Below, in pieces: positions 35,316-43,226 of a stretch of DNA of 64,000 nt. Each line of letters starts with the position of its first letter. The stretch's first letter is position 1. The stretch covers positions 1 through 64,000 of the forward strand of contig DATFBY010000094.1 of NCBI GenBank assembly GCA_035253585.1, read 5' to 3'. The DNA comes from DATFBY01 sp035253585 (GTDB lineage Bacteria; Gemmatimonadota; Gemmatimonadetes; Gemmatimonadales; Gemmatimonadaceae). The position numbers were made by a program, and so were the translations under genes. The notes beneath the pieces were generated by a model. It was not told the DNA's origin and did not search any database. It worked only from the letters and a program-made list of their open reading frames with translations.

Positions 35316-35768
35316 ATGAAGCACCGCTGGGCAGCGCTGATGGTCGTGCTTGCCTTGGGCGCGCTCATGCCAGCACACGCGGGGGCGCAGGGAACCACTC
35401 CTACACCTCCGGCACAGCGAAAGCCCGGGTTCGAGCTCGGTCAGAACTACCCGAATCCGTTCAACCCAACGACCACGATTCCGTTCGCAATCGGTGAAGT
35501 TCCGGATTGCACGGAAGGCGGTCGGCAGTATCGCGTTTCGCTGAAGATCTACAATGTGCTGGCACAGCTCGTAGCCATTCCGATTTTGCAGGGCGGTGAT
35601 GGCGCCGGGCAGCCGATCGTGAACGTGCCGCTACGTTGCGGTACGTACACGGCCTATTGGGACGGGACCTATCTGAACACCTCGCAAGAGGTGGCCTCGG
35701 GCGTGTACCTCTATCGCCTCGAGGTAGATGGTCGCGCCGTGGTGAAAAAGATGATCGTCATGAAATGA
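35316..35768 (+). CDS. Secreted mini-protein consisting mainly of a T9SS/FlgD-Ig-like sorting domain
   Basis: 150 residues. Signal peptide (MKHRWAALMVVLALGALMPAHAGA) followed at once by a domain that normally sits at the C-terminus of large secreted proteins of the FCB group: FELGQNYPNPFNPTTTIPF, VSLKIYNVLAQLV, TYTAYWDG, SGVYLYRLEVDG and KKMIVMK. Two Cys may form a disulfide. No cargo domain is present. It may be a small surface protein, an assembly factor or a remnant of a larger one (inference). ATG with GGAGAAGG upstream; a strong terminator follows, so it is a single-gene unit behind a regulated promoter. Confidence 0.82.
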   Translation: MKHRWAALMVVLALGALMPAHAGAQGTTPTPPAQRKPGFELGQNYPNPFNPTTTIPFAIGEVPDCTEGGRQYRVSLKIYNVLAQLVAIPILQGGDGAGQPIVNVPLRCGTYTAYWDGTYLNTSQEVASGVYLYRLEVDGRAVVKKMIVMK

Positions 35769-35788
35769 CGCACGGCGAGCACACCACG

Positions 35789-35822
35789 AGCGCGGCGAGG
35801 CCAACGGTCTCGCCGCGCTTTC
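35789..35822 (+). terminator. Rho-independent terminator
   Basis: Perfect 11-bp stem AGCGCGGCGAG (35789-35799)/CTCGCCGCGCT (35809-35819) with a 9-base loop and a short T tract, directly after the sorting-domain gene. Confidence 0.8.
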
Positions 35823-35860
35823 GCATCGAGGCATGCTTCCTTGTTGCTTTGCGCTCGGTG

Positions 35861-36184
35861 CTACGGCTGTGAATCGGTCGTCTTATTTGCGGCCCGTTTG
35901 TCGATCGCCATCCAAAGATTACGGGCGCGGCGGGGATCGTCGGCGAGCGCTCGCGCCGCATCGATCAGGGCATCGGACGTGAGGCCTTCCTCTTGCAACA
36001 CCTGACGGCGTGCGTTCGCGCGCCCAGCACTATCGAGCAGCGAATCGCGGTCTATGGCGTGCAGCCTCGCCATCGTCGCCACGAAGGTCGAATCGCTGAT
36101 GGCCGCCGACCCGAGGGTGCGATCGCCGCACCCCGCGAGCACACCGACCACTGCTATCCGAATGATCCACTGGATCCGCGTCAT
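35861..36184 (-). CDS. Small hypothetical lipoprotein
   Basis: 107 residues. N-terminal signal with lipobox VLAGC (Cys19), then a mostly helical acidic/basic domain (DSTFVATMARLHAIDRDSLL, LTSDALIDAARALADDP). The helical pattern after the lipobox recalls small FCB lipoproteins such as DUF4296, but I cannot confirm that. It converges with the sorting-domain gene and is divergent from mlaE. Start ATG at 36184. Confidence 0.65.
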   Translation of the reverse strand: MTRIQWIIRIAVVGVLAGCGDRTLGSAAISDSTFVATMARLHAIDRDSLLDSAGRANARRQVLQEEGLTSDALIDAARALADDPRRARNLWMAIDKRAANKTTDSQP

Positions 36185-36254
36185 CGCGGGCCAAGGCTAG
36201 AGACCAGTTGCAGTCGCGTCAAGCGCGCACCAGGCGCGTCGTGAGGCGTTCCGC

Positions 36255-37100
36255 ATGACGGGTTTCTCGCGCCCCACAGGACACACCGGCTCACTCCCCA
36301 TACCGCGTCGTCGCGCCGAGCCCTCACGCGCCCAGCGCAGCGCCGCGCGCTTCATCAGCCGTGGGCGGTTAGCGGCATCGGCGATGTATTGGCTGGCCTG
36401 GCTCTCCGTGTCGCGGCGCGCCGGCGGTGCGACCGGAATTCAGCGCGAGTTCGACGAGTTCGTCTCGGGCTCACTCCGACTCGTGATCGCATCATCCATC
36501 CTGATGGGCCTGATTGCGACATTCCAGGTCGCGTATCAGCTCCACGACTGGGGCGCCGAAGCGATCAGCATTCGCACGATCGCCTGGTTCGGCTCGCGTG
36601 AGCTCGGGCCTGTATCGGTGGCGCTCCTCATCGTAGCGCGTAGCGCCGCCGCGATCGCCGGCGAGCTTGCGTCCATGCGAGCGAGCGCGGAGATCGACGC
36701 GCTTCGCGTGATGGGTCTGGATCCGGTGAAGTATCTGGTCGCGCCAAAGCTCGCCGCGTTGTTCCTCGCGCTTCCCGCGCTCACTGTCGTTGCCGACGGT
36801 CTCATCGCGCTCGGGGGCTGGCTCGGGAGCTGGCTCTTCCTCGGCTTCAGCACCAGCTATTACGTAGAGCAGTTCCGCATTTCGTTCGAGCTGCGCGATC
36901 TCGTGGTGGGACTCGGCAAGAGCGTCATCTTTGCGTTCGTGATCGTGCTCGTCGCGGCCGATGAAGGATTGAATGTCGAAGGGAAGGTGACGTCGATCGG
37001 CGAAGCGGCCACCCGCGCCGTCGTGTATTCAGTCATTCTCGTGCTCATGGCCGACACGCTGGTGAACGCGATCTTCTACTTCATCCCGGGGCTCGTGTGA
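36255..37100 (+). CDS. mlaE: MlaE-family ABC transporter permease
   Basis: 281 residues. After a basic 50-residue N-terminal extension comes the MlaE fold with several membrane helices: IASSILMGLIATFQVAYQL, ELGPVSVALLIVARSAAAIAGELASMRASAEIDALRVMGLDPVKYL, and FALVIVL-type helices near the end. It is the permease of an MCE complex that moves lipids between the membranes. It overlaps the ATPase gene by 4 bases. The extension may be non-native; an internal ATG at 36384 is possible. Confidence 0.88.
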   Translation: MTGFSRPTGHTGSLPIPRRRAEPSRAQRSAARFISRGRLAASAMYWLAWLSVSRRAGGATGIQREFDEFVSGSLRLVIASSILMGLIATFQVAYQLHDWGAEAISIRTIAWFGSRELGPVSVALLIVARSAAAIAGELASMRASAEIDALRVMGLDPVKYLVAPKLAALFLALPALTVVADGLIALGGWLGSWLFLGFSTSYYVEQFRISFELRDLVVGLGKSVIFAFVIVLVAADEGLNVEGKVTSIGEAATRAVVYSVILVLMADTLVNAIFYFIPGLV

Positions 37101-37882
37101 CGCATCCGTCTCAGCTCGAGTCCGCCACTCCGCGCATGCGCTCGGCGGCGATCGAAGCCAGAGGGCTCACCGGACCGGCGAGCAACCCGGGGATCTTCGA
37201 CATCACCTTCGCCGCGCCGCGCCTGCGCACGAGCTGCATCCTGGGCGGCATCCATTCGGGGAAGACGCTGCTCATGCGTCACCTGGTCGGCCTGGAGCAA
37301 GCCGCGCAAGGCGAGCTCGTCGTCGACGGCGAAGATTACGACCCGTGCGGTGAGCCCGAGGTCGTCGTTCGGCGCATGCGGACGAGAATGGGCGTCGTCT
37401 TCCAGGGCGCGGCACTGATCAGTCGACTGACGGTCCTGGAGAACGTGGAGCTCCCACTGCTCGAGCATACCAGTGCCACGCCGGAAGAGGCGCGAGAGGC
37501 GGCGCACCAGCTACTGGTGGAAGTCGGCATGACGCTGAGCGAGGATACGACCCCGGACCGCTTGGATCGGGCCGCGCAGCGTCGGGTTGCACTCGCGCGT
37601 GCCCTTGCGCTTCGTCCGCCAGTCCTCCTGCTGGACGAGCCCACGCACGATCTCGATCCGGGGGCGGCGGCCGAGCTCGACGACACGCTGGCCGCTCTCC
37701 AAAGCGCGCGCGGGTTCGCTGTCGTCATCTTCTCGCACGAGGTGCGGTACGCCTTCGGGCGAGCGTCGCAGATCTACGTCATGGCCAACGGTACCATCAT
37801 CGACAGCGGCAATCCCGAGACGCTGCAGCGCAGCGAGCACGAAGTCGTTAGGCGGCTGCTCGACCGCCGAGGTTTCGCGTGA
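37097..37882 (+). CDS. mlaF: MlaF-type ABC ATPase with degenerate signature motif
   Basis: 261 residues. Walker A GGIHSGKTLL, Q-loop VVFQGAALISRLTVLENVELPL, Walker B VLLLDEPTHDLDP and switch FSHEV are present. The ABC signature, normally LSGGM/LSGGQ, reads LDRAAQRRVALARAL, with both glycines missing, which should weaken ATP sandwiching. The gene is otherwise intact and coupled to mlaE and mlaD, so it is probably functional with atypical kinetics, or pairs with a second ATPase (inference). Confidence 0.83.
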   Translation: MTHPSQLESATPRMRSAAIEARGLTGPASNPGIFDITFAAPRLRTSCILGGIHSGKTLLMRHLVGLEQAAQGELVVDGEDYDPCGEPEVVVRRMRTRMGVVFQGAALISRLTVLENVELPLLEHTSATPEEAREAAHQLLVEVGMTLSEDTTPDRLDRAAQRRVALARALALRPPVLLLDEPTHDLDPGAAAELDDTLAALQSARGFAVVIFSHEVRYAFGRASQIYVMANGTIIDSGNPETLQRSEHEVVRRLLDRRGFA

Positions 37883-38784
37883 GAGGGAACGGCGACTCGC
37901 GTCTGGGCATGCTCGCCTTTTTGGGCGGCGCCGCACTCGTGCTGGCGACGTTGGTGGCGCTCGCCCGCTACCCATCGCTCTTTCGACGCGGCCAGGAGTA
38001 TCGCGCGATCTTCGGCTCGGTCACTGGCATCAGCCTCGGCGACGAAGTGCGCTACGGCGGCCTGCTCGTCGGGTCGATCACCGCATTGGAGCTCGCGCCT
38101 AACGATCCTTCGCGCATCGAGGTGCGCTTTCGCGTCAGGCGTGACACGCCGATGCACGCCGACATGAAGGCGACGATAACCCAGGTGGGACTCCTCGGAC
38201 AGCCGTTCCTGAACCTCACTCCTGGCACCGCGGCCGCACCGCGCCTGCAGCCGGGAGACATCGTGCCGAGTCAGGACAACTTGGGCTTCCAGGACGCCAT
38301 GAGTCGACTCGCGCTCTTTCTGGATCGCGCCGATACGCTGCTGCAGGGCGCGGAGCGCATCGTAGGGACGTCATCGTGGGAGCGTCTCGATCGGACCCTC
38401 GCTCGATTCGACACCCTCATCTCGAACGCGTCGCGCGGCTCCGATCGCGTGTTCACCGATCTCGAGGTGGCGAGCCGCCGGCTCATCGAGGTGCTCGACC
38501 GAACGGAGGTCGTGATACAAGGGATCGACACCACCGTCCGCCAGGCCCGCCCGGATCTTGCTAGTACACAACGTGAGGCGCTTGCCACGCTGCGCGACAT
38601 GCGCGCCCTCACCTCCAGCTTGCGCGACGCGATCGAACGAGGTGATCGTGTGGAGGAAATCATTCGGAACATGAGTGTGGCCAGCGAGAACATGGCGCGG
38701 TTGACGGAGCGCCTGGAGCGCGATCCGTCGACCCTCTTGCGTCGACGCGAAGCACCGTCGAAACCGGCGGGGCCACGTCCGTGA
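37879..38784 (+). CDS. mlaD: MCE-domain (MlaD-like) membrane-anchored protein
   Basis: 301 residues. One N-terminal transmembrane helix (LGMLAFLGGAALVLATLVALA), then an MCE domain (about 38-120: YRAIFGSVTGISLGDEVRYGGLLVGSI, TITQVGLLGQPFLNLTPG), then a long alpha-helical region. MCE proteins form hexameric rings that carry lipids through the periplasm. Longer than E. coli MlaD because of the helical tail. It overlaps both neighbours by 4 bases. Confidence 0.88.
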   Translation: MRGNGDSRLGMLAFLGGAALVLATLVALARYPSLFRRGQEYRAIFGSVTGISLGDEVRYGGLLVGSITALELAPNDPSRIEVRFRVRRDTPMHADMKATITQVGLLGQPFLNLTPGTAAAPRLQPGDIVPSQDNLGFQDAMSRLALFLDRADTLLQGAERIVGTSSWERLDRTLARFDTLISNASRGSDRVFTDLEVASRRLIEVLDRTEVVIQGIDTTVRQARPDLASTQREALATLRDMRALTSSLRDAIERGDRVEEIIRNMSVASENMARLTERLERDPSTLLRRREAPSKPAGPRP

Positions 38785-39431
38785 CGCGCACGCTCGCGGT
38801 CGCCGTCGCACTCCTCGCGATCACACTCAGCGGCTGCTTCGGCGGCACAGTACCCGCGACGGAGCTCTATCGGCTCGATTTAAGCGCGGGCCTCGACTCG
38901 GCGGCGCGCAACGGAGCGCACGCACTCATTCCCGGAACGATCGCCATCGCCCGCTACGCCACGCCCGGCGTCTATGGAGGACGTGGTGTGGTCTACCGCG
39001 TCGAAGAGACCGAGTACGGCGTATACCCGAACCGCGAATGGGCGATTCCGCTCGGGGAGATGCTCGCCACGCTCACCGAGGATGTATTGACGCGCGATGC
39101 CCTCAGCACCGGCGCGGCGGTATACAATCCGCCCTCACGTCGTACCTTCACCTACCTGTGGCGGGGAACGGTGTCGCAGTTCGAGGAAGTGGTGCGCGGA
39201 AAAGAGGTCTCGGCCGCGGTAGAGCTCGAAGTGCGCATCGTCCGGATCGCCGACGATTCCGTCATGTGGACGGGGACGCAGCGCCGCGAGCGTGTCGTCC
39301 CGAAGCCGTCGATGCCTGCGATCGTAGAGACGCTATCCTCCCTTTCCGGCGAGGTCGTGGCGTCGCTCGTGCAGGAAGCCAGATTGGCAGCGCCCCGCAT
39401 CGCTGCCGACTCCGCGGCAGCGCGACCGTAG
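38781..39431 (+). CDS. ABC-type transport auxiliary lipoprotein (PqiC-like)
   Basis: 216 residues. Lipobox ITLSGC (Cys20), then a domain resembling the ABC_trans_aux/PqiC family (TELYRLDL, GTIAIARYATPGVYGGRGVVYR, EWAIPLGEMLATLTEDVL, LEVRIVRIADDSVMWTG). Such lipoproteins accompany MCE systems and act at the outer membrane. Position as the last gene of the mla-like operon supports this. GTG start. Confidence 0.75.
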   Translation: MTRTLAVAVALLAITLSGCFGGTVPATELYRLDLSAGLDSAARNGAHALIPGTIAIARYATPGVYGGRGVVYRVEETEYGVYPNREWAIPLGEMLATLTEDVLTRDALSTGAAVYNPPSRRTFTYLWRGTVSQFEEVVRGKEVSAAVELEVRIVRIADDSVMWTGTQRRERVVPKPSMPAIVETLSSLSGEVVASLVQEARLAAPRIAADSAAARP

Positions 39432-39441
39432 CCGCGAGGCG

Positions 39442-39505
39442 GCCATTCGCGCCAATGTGGCGCAATGGACAGGCACTGTTGTTGCTACCCTCATTGCCGC
39501 AACAA
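39442..39505. promoter_or_regulatory. Two inverted repeats in the clpB leader region
   Basis: A near-perfect repeat, CCATTcGCGCCA (39442-39453) against TGGCGCAATGG (39457-39467), followed by GTTGTTGC (39477-39484) against GCAACAAC (39498-39505), 8-bp perfect arms with a 13-base loop. The first could be a terminator stem for the mla operon, the second an operator for heat-shock control of clpB. No CIRCE sequence was seen. Confidence 0.45.
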
Positions 39506-39551
39506 CTTACGCTATCGCAGCTCAAGCAAAATATGAGGTTGAATCGGGCTT

Positions 39552-42203
39552 ATGATCAACCCTGATCGGCTCACAGTAAAAGCCGCCGAGGCGCTTCAGG
39601 AAGCACTTCAGATCGCCCGGCGAAATGGCAATCCGCTCGTCTACGATGGGCATCTGCTCGCCGCGCTCCTCGGCCAAGACGAAGGGATCGTCGCGCCCAT
39701 CATGCGAAAGCTGGGCGTGAACGTGGCGGACCTTCGCGCGCGGAACGAGCGCGAGATCGCGCGCTACGCGAAGCAGAGCGACGCGCAGCCGACGTTGTCG
39801 CGCGAGCTGAACCAGGTGCTCGACCGCGCCGAGAAGGACGCGAAAGAGCTGGGCGACGAGTTCGTCTCGACCGAGCACATGCTGCTGGCGCTTTCCGATG
39901 TCAAAGGCACCACGTCGCGTGAGCTCCTCCAGGGAGTGGGTGCGAGTCAGGCCACGCTACGCGAGGCGCTCGAGGCCGTCAGAGGGTCGCACCGCGTCAC
40001 CGATCAGAACCCTGAGAATCAGTACCAGGCGCTCCAGCGGTTCACCCGCGATCTCACCGAGATGGCGCGGAAGGGGAAGCTCGATCCCGTCATTGGCCGC
40101 GACGAGGAGATCCGTCGCGTCATCCAGGTGCTTTCGCGTCGCACGAAGAACAATCCGGTGCTGATCGGTGAGCCGGGCGTCGGCAAGACCGCGATCGTCG
40201 AAGGACTCGCGCAGCGCATCATCAATGGCGATGTCCCCGAAGGACTGAAGGGGAAGAGCCTGATCGCGCTCGACCTCGGTGCGCTCATCGCCGGTGCCAA
40301 GTATCGCGGCGAGTTCGAGGAGAGACTGAAGGCGGTGCTCAAGGAGATCACCGAGAGCGAGGGGCGGTTTGTCGTCTTCATCGACGAGCTGCACACGCTC
40401 GTCGGAGCGGGGAAGGCCGAAGGCTCCATGGACGCCGGCAACATGCTCAAGCCGATGCTGGCGCGCGGAGAGCTGCGCGTGGTCGGCGCGACGACGCTCG
40501 ACGAGTATCGCAAGAACGTCGAGAAGGATGCCGCGCTGGAGCGGCGCTTTCAGCCGGTCTATGTGGGTGAGCCAAGCGTGGAAGACACCATCGCCATCCT
40601 TCGCGGTCTGAAGGAGCGCTACGAGACGCACCACGGCGTGCGCATCACCGACTCGGCGATCGTCGGCGCGGCCACGCTCTCGCACCGCTACATCACCGAT
40701 CGCTTCCTGCCCGACAAGGCAATCGATCTCATCGATGAAGCGGCGTCCCGCCTGCGCATCGAGATCGACTCGTTGCCGCAGGAGATCGACGAAGTGGAGC
40801 GGCGCATCATCCAGCTCGAGATCGAGCGGCAGGCGCTACAGAAGGAGAAGGATCCGGCGTCGCGCGAGCGGCTGGCGGAGCTGGAGCGCGAGCTGGCGGA
40901 GCTACGGGAGCGCGCGGACGGAATGAAGGCGCAGTGGCAGGCGGAGAAGGACGCGCTTCAGAAAGTCAGCCAGCTCAAGCAGGAGCTCGAGCAATCCAAG
41001 ATCGAAGCGGAGCAAGCGTCGCGCGGCGGCGATCTCGGCCGCGCGGCGGAGATCACCTATGGGAAGATCCCCGATCTGCAGAGGCGGCTGGCGGACGCTG
41101 AAGCGGCGCTGGCTCGGAACGACGGCCGTCGATTCCTGAAGGAAGAAGTAGATGCCGACGACGTGGCGGAGATCGTCGCGCGCTGGACGGGCATTCCGGT
41201 ATCGCGGATGATGGAGAGCGAGCGCGAGCGCCTAACGAAGCTGGAAGAGCACCTGGCGGAGCGCGTAGTCGGTCAGGAGGAAGCGATCCGCGCCGTGTCC
41301 GATGCGGTGCGCCGTTCGCGTGCTGGATTGCAGGATCCGAATCGCCCGATCGGCTCGTTCATCTTCCTCGGTCCGACAGGCGTAGGGAAGACGGAAACGG
41401 CGCGCGCGCTGGCCGAGTTTCTGTTCGACACCGAGCAGGCGATGGTGCGGATCGACATGTCGGAGTACATGGAGCGCCATGCCGTCGCGCGGCTGATCGG
41501 CGCACCGCCGGGGTACGTCGGTTACGAAGAAGGTGGTCAGCTCACCGAGGCGGTGCGCCGTCGCCCCTATTCGGTGATTCTGTTCGATGAGATCGAGAAG
41601 GCGCATCAGGATGTGTTCAACATTCTGCTCCAGATTCTCGACGACGGACGCTTGACCGATTCCCAGGGGCGCACGGTGGACTTCCGGAACACCGTCATCA
41701 TCATGACGTCGAACATCGGCAGCAACTACATCCTCGAGCTCGGCACGGAAAACTGGGAGGCGGTGGACCGGCAGGTGATGGGCGCGCTTCGGCAGCACTT
41801 CAAGCCGGAGTTCTTGAACCGCGTCGACGACATCGTGCTCTTCAAGCCGCTCACGATGGAACAGATTGGCCGGATCATCGAGCTCCAGCTCGCTCGGCTC
41901 CGAAGCATGCTGACCGATCGCAAGATCACGCTCGAGGTGTCGCCGGAGGCGAAGCGTGCGTTGGCCGAGGAAGCGTACGATCCCGTCTACGGAGCGCGTC
42001 CGCTGAAGCGAGCGATTCAGCGTCGCATTCAGAATCCGTTGGCGGTGGCGCTGCTCGAGGGCCGGTTTTCGGAGGGCGATCACGTCCTCGTCGTCCCGGG
42101 CACTGACGGGTTCCGCTTCGAGCGGGTGGAGGAGCCGGTGGAGGTTGGCGCGGGCGCTAACGGCGCCTCGAGCAGATCGGCTGGCAGGTCGCGCGGTCGT
42201 TAG
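39552..42203 (+). CDS. clpB: ATP-dependent disaggregase ClpB
   Basis: 883 residues, typical. N-domain (LTVKAAEALQEALQIARRNGNPLVYDGHLLAALL), first AAA+ module with Walker A GEPGVGKTA (about 206-214) and VVFIDELHTLVGAG, the coiled-coil middle domain (about 410-530; ELERELAELRERADGM), second AAA+ with GPTGVGKTET (about 607) and VILFDEIEKAH, and a C-terminal small domain. It rescues aggregated proteins with DnaK. tadA starts immediately after the stop. Confidence 0.97.
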   Translation: MINPDRLTVKAAEALQEALQIARRNGNPLVYDGHLLAALLGQDEGIVAPIMRKLGVNVADLRARNEREIARYAKQSDAQPTLSRELNQVLDRAEKDAKELGDEFVSTEHMLLALSDVKGTTSRELLQGVGASQATLREALEAVRGSHRVTDQNPENQYQALQRFTRDLTEMARKGKLDPVIGRDEEIRRVIQVLSRRTKNNPVLIGEPGVGKTAIVEGLAQRIINGDVPEGLKGKSLIALDLGALIAGAKYRGEFEERLKAVLKEITESEGRFVVFIDELHTLVGAGKAEGSMDAGNMLKPMLARGELRVVGATTLDEYRKNVEKDAALERRFQPVYVGEPSVEDTIAILRGLKERYETHHGVRITDSAIVGAATLSHRYITDRFLPDKAIDLIDEAASRLRIEIDSLPQEIDEVERRIIQLEIERQALQKEKDPASRERLAELERELAELRERADGMKAQWQAEKDALQKVSQLKQELEQSKIEAEQASRGGDLGRAAEITYGKIPDLQRRLADAEAALARNDGRRFLKEEVDADDVAEIVARWTGIPVSRMMESERERLTKLEEHLAERVVGQEEAIRAVSDAVRRSRAGLQDPNRPIGSFIFLGPTGVGKTETARALAEFLFDTEQAMVRIDMSEYMERHAVARLIGAPPGYVGYEEGGQLTEAVRRRPYSVILFDEIEKAHQDVFNILLQILDDGRLTDSQGRTVDFRNTVIIMTSNIGSNYILELGTENWEAVDRQVMGALRQHFKPEFLNRVDDIVLFKPLTMEQIGRIIELQLARLRSMLTDRKITLEVSPEAKRALAEEAYDPVYGARPLKRAIQRRIQNPLAVALLEGRFSEGDHVLVVPGTDGFRFERVEEPVEVGAGANGASSRSAGRSRGR

Positions 42204-42701
42204 GTGACGCCCGCTCACCTGCCTGACGACGTGCACTTCATGCGCGAAGCGCTCACCGAGGCTGAAGGAGCGCTGGCGGCGGATGAGGTGCCCGTCGGTG
42301 CCGTGGTCGTCCGAGCTGGCGAGGTGATCGCGCGCGGTGCCAATCGGACAGTCCGCGATCAGGACGCGACGACGCACGCCGAGCTGGTGGCAATGCGCGC
42401 GGCGTCGGCGGCGCTGCGGCAGTGGCGCCTCGAGGGATGCACGTTGTACGTGACGCTCGAACCGTGCGCGATGTGCGCCGGCGCCATCGTGCTGGCGCGT
42501 GTGTCGCGCGTGGTGTTCGGTGCGTGGGATGACAGAGCGGGGATGGCGGGGTCGGTGGGCGATCTATTGCGTCATCCGCGGCTCAATCACCGCCCCGAGG
42601 TAATCGGCGGGGTGCTGGATGGCGAGAGTGCGCTGTTGCTGCGGCGGTTCTTTCTCGAGCGGCGCGTGGAAAGCGTTGACTTGCCACCCGTTGCGGGGTG
42701 A
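42204..42701 (+). CDS. tadA: tRNA-specific adenosine deaminase TadA
   Basis: 165 residues. Zinc deaminase motifs: THAELVAM (His ligand, Glu proton shuttle) and PCAMCAGAI. N-terminal FMREALTEAEGALAADEVPVGAVVV matches the family. It converts A34 to inosine in tRNA-Arg(ACG). GTG start abuts the clpB stop with no gap. Two tRNA-Ser genes follow. Confidence 0.92.
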   Translation: MTPAHLPDDVHFMREALTEAEGALAADEVPVGAVVVRAGEVIARGANRTVRDQDATTHAELVAMRAASAALRQWRLEGCTLYVTLEPCAMCAGAIVLARVSRVVFGAWDDRAGMAGSVGDLLRHPRLNHRPEVIGGVLDGESALLLRRFFLERRVESVDLPPVAG

Positions 42702-42720
42702 AATTTAAAGGCTGCCCACG

Positions 42721-42983
42721 GAATCACAGATTTGTGATTCATCGCGGATATGTGATCGTTTTTTGTCGTCTGCCCGTGGTGAGATCGCAGGAGAGATCGC
42801 AGGACAGGTGGCCGAGTGGCTGAAGGCACCGGTCTCGAAAACCGGCATACCGGTGAACCCGGTATCGTGGGTTCAAATCCCACCCTGTCCGTCATGGAGT
42901 GTGTGAGGTGATTCGATGAGGGCGGGCGCGTGCCCGCCCTTGTCGTGTCGAGCGGTGAAATCCATCGCGGATATGTGATTGTT
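42721..42983. repeat. Duplicated leader before the tRNA-Ser genes plus a palindrome
   Basis: CATCGCGGATATGTGAT occurs at 42740-42756 and again at 42963-42979; both copies are followed by (C/T)GTT. The first copy adjoins a perfect palindrome GAATCACA-GATT-TGTGATTC (42721-42740). The copies end 42 and 7 bases before the two tRNAs. The sequence may be promoter or processing signal duplicated along with a tRNA. Confidence 0.7.
42802..42891 (+). tRNA. tRNA-Ser (anticodon CGA)
   Basis: 90 bases. Acceptor GGACAGG pairs with CCTGTCC; D-arm GCCGAGTGGCTGAAGGC; anticodon loop CTCGAAA in stem ACCGGT/ACCGGC gives CGA; a long variable arm (CATACCGGTG ... CCCGGTATCG) marks a class II tRNA; T-arm GTGGGTTCAAATCCCAC. 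CCA is not encoded. Confidence 0.95.
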
Positions 42984-42989
42984 GGTTGT

Positions 42990-43076
42990 GGATGGGTGGC
43001 CGAGTGGTTTAAGGCGCACGCCTGGAAAGCGTGTGGGCCCGAAAGGGTCTCGCGGGTTCGAATCCCGCCCCATCCG
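42990..43076 (+). tRNA. tRNA-Ser (anticodon GGA)
   Basis: 87 bases. Acceptor GGATGGG/CCCATCC, D-arm GCCGAGTGGTTTAAGGC, anticodon loop CTGGAAA giving GGA, class II variable arm (GTGGGCCCGAAAGGGTCTC) and T-arm GCGGGTTCGAATCCCGC. It has no encoded CCA. It lies 98 bases after the first tRNA-Ser in the same direction. Confidence 0.96.
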
Positions 43077-43095
43077 TAGCGGGTAACCGTGTTAG

Positions 43096-43128
43096 GCGCC
43101 GCACCGCAATATCAGGTGAGGCGCTTTT
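43096..43128 (+). terminator. Rho-independent terminator after the tRNA-Ser pair
   Basis: Stem GCGCCGCACC (43096-43105)/GGTGAGGCGC (43115-43124) with one internal mismatch, followed by TTTT. It overlaps one copy of the GTTAGGC 7-mer. Confidence 0.7.
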
Positions 43129-43226
43129 CCATCGAGTGGCACGATAAGGCCCGGCTCGCAGACGGAGGTTGACAAGGTGTCGAACATCGCCAGCATTGGT
43201 GGACGCGCACCAGCCCGGAGGCATGG

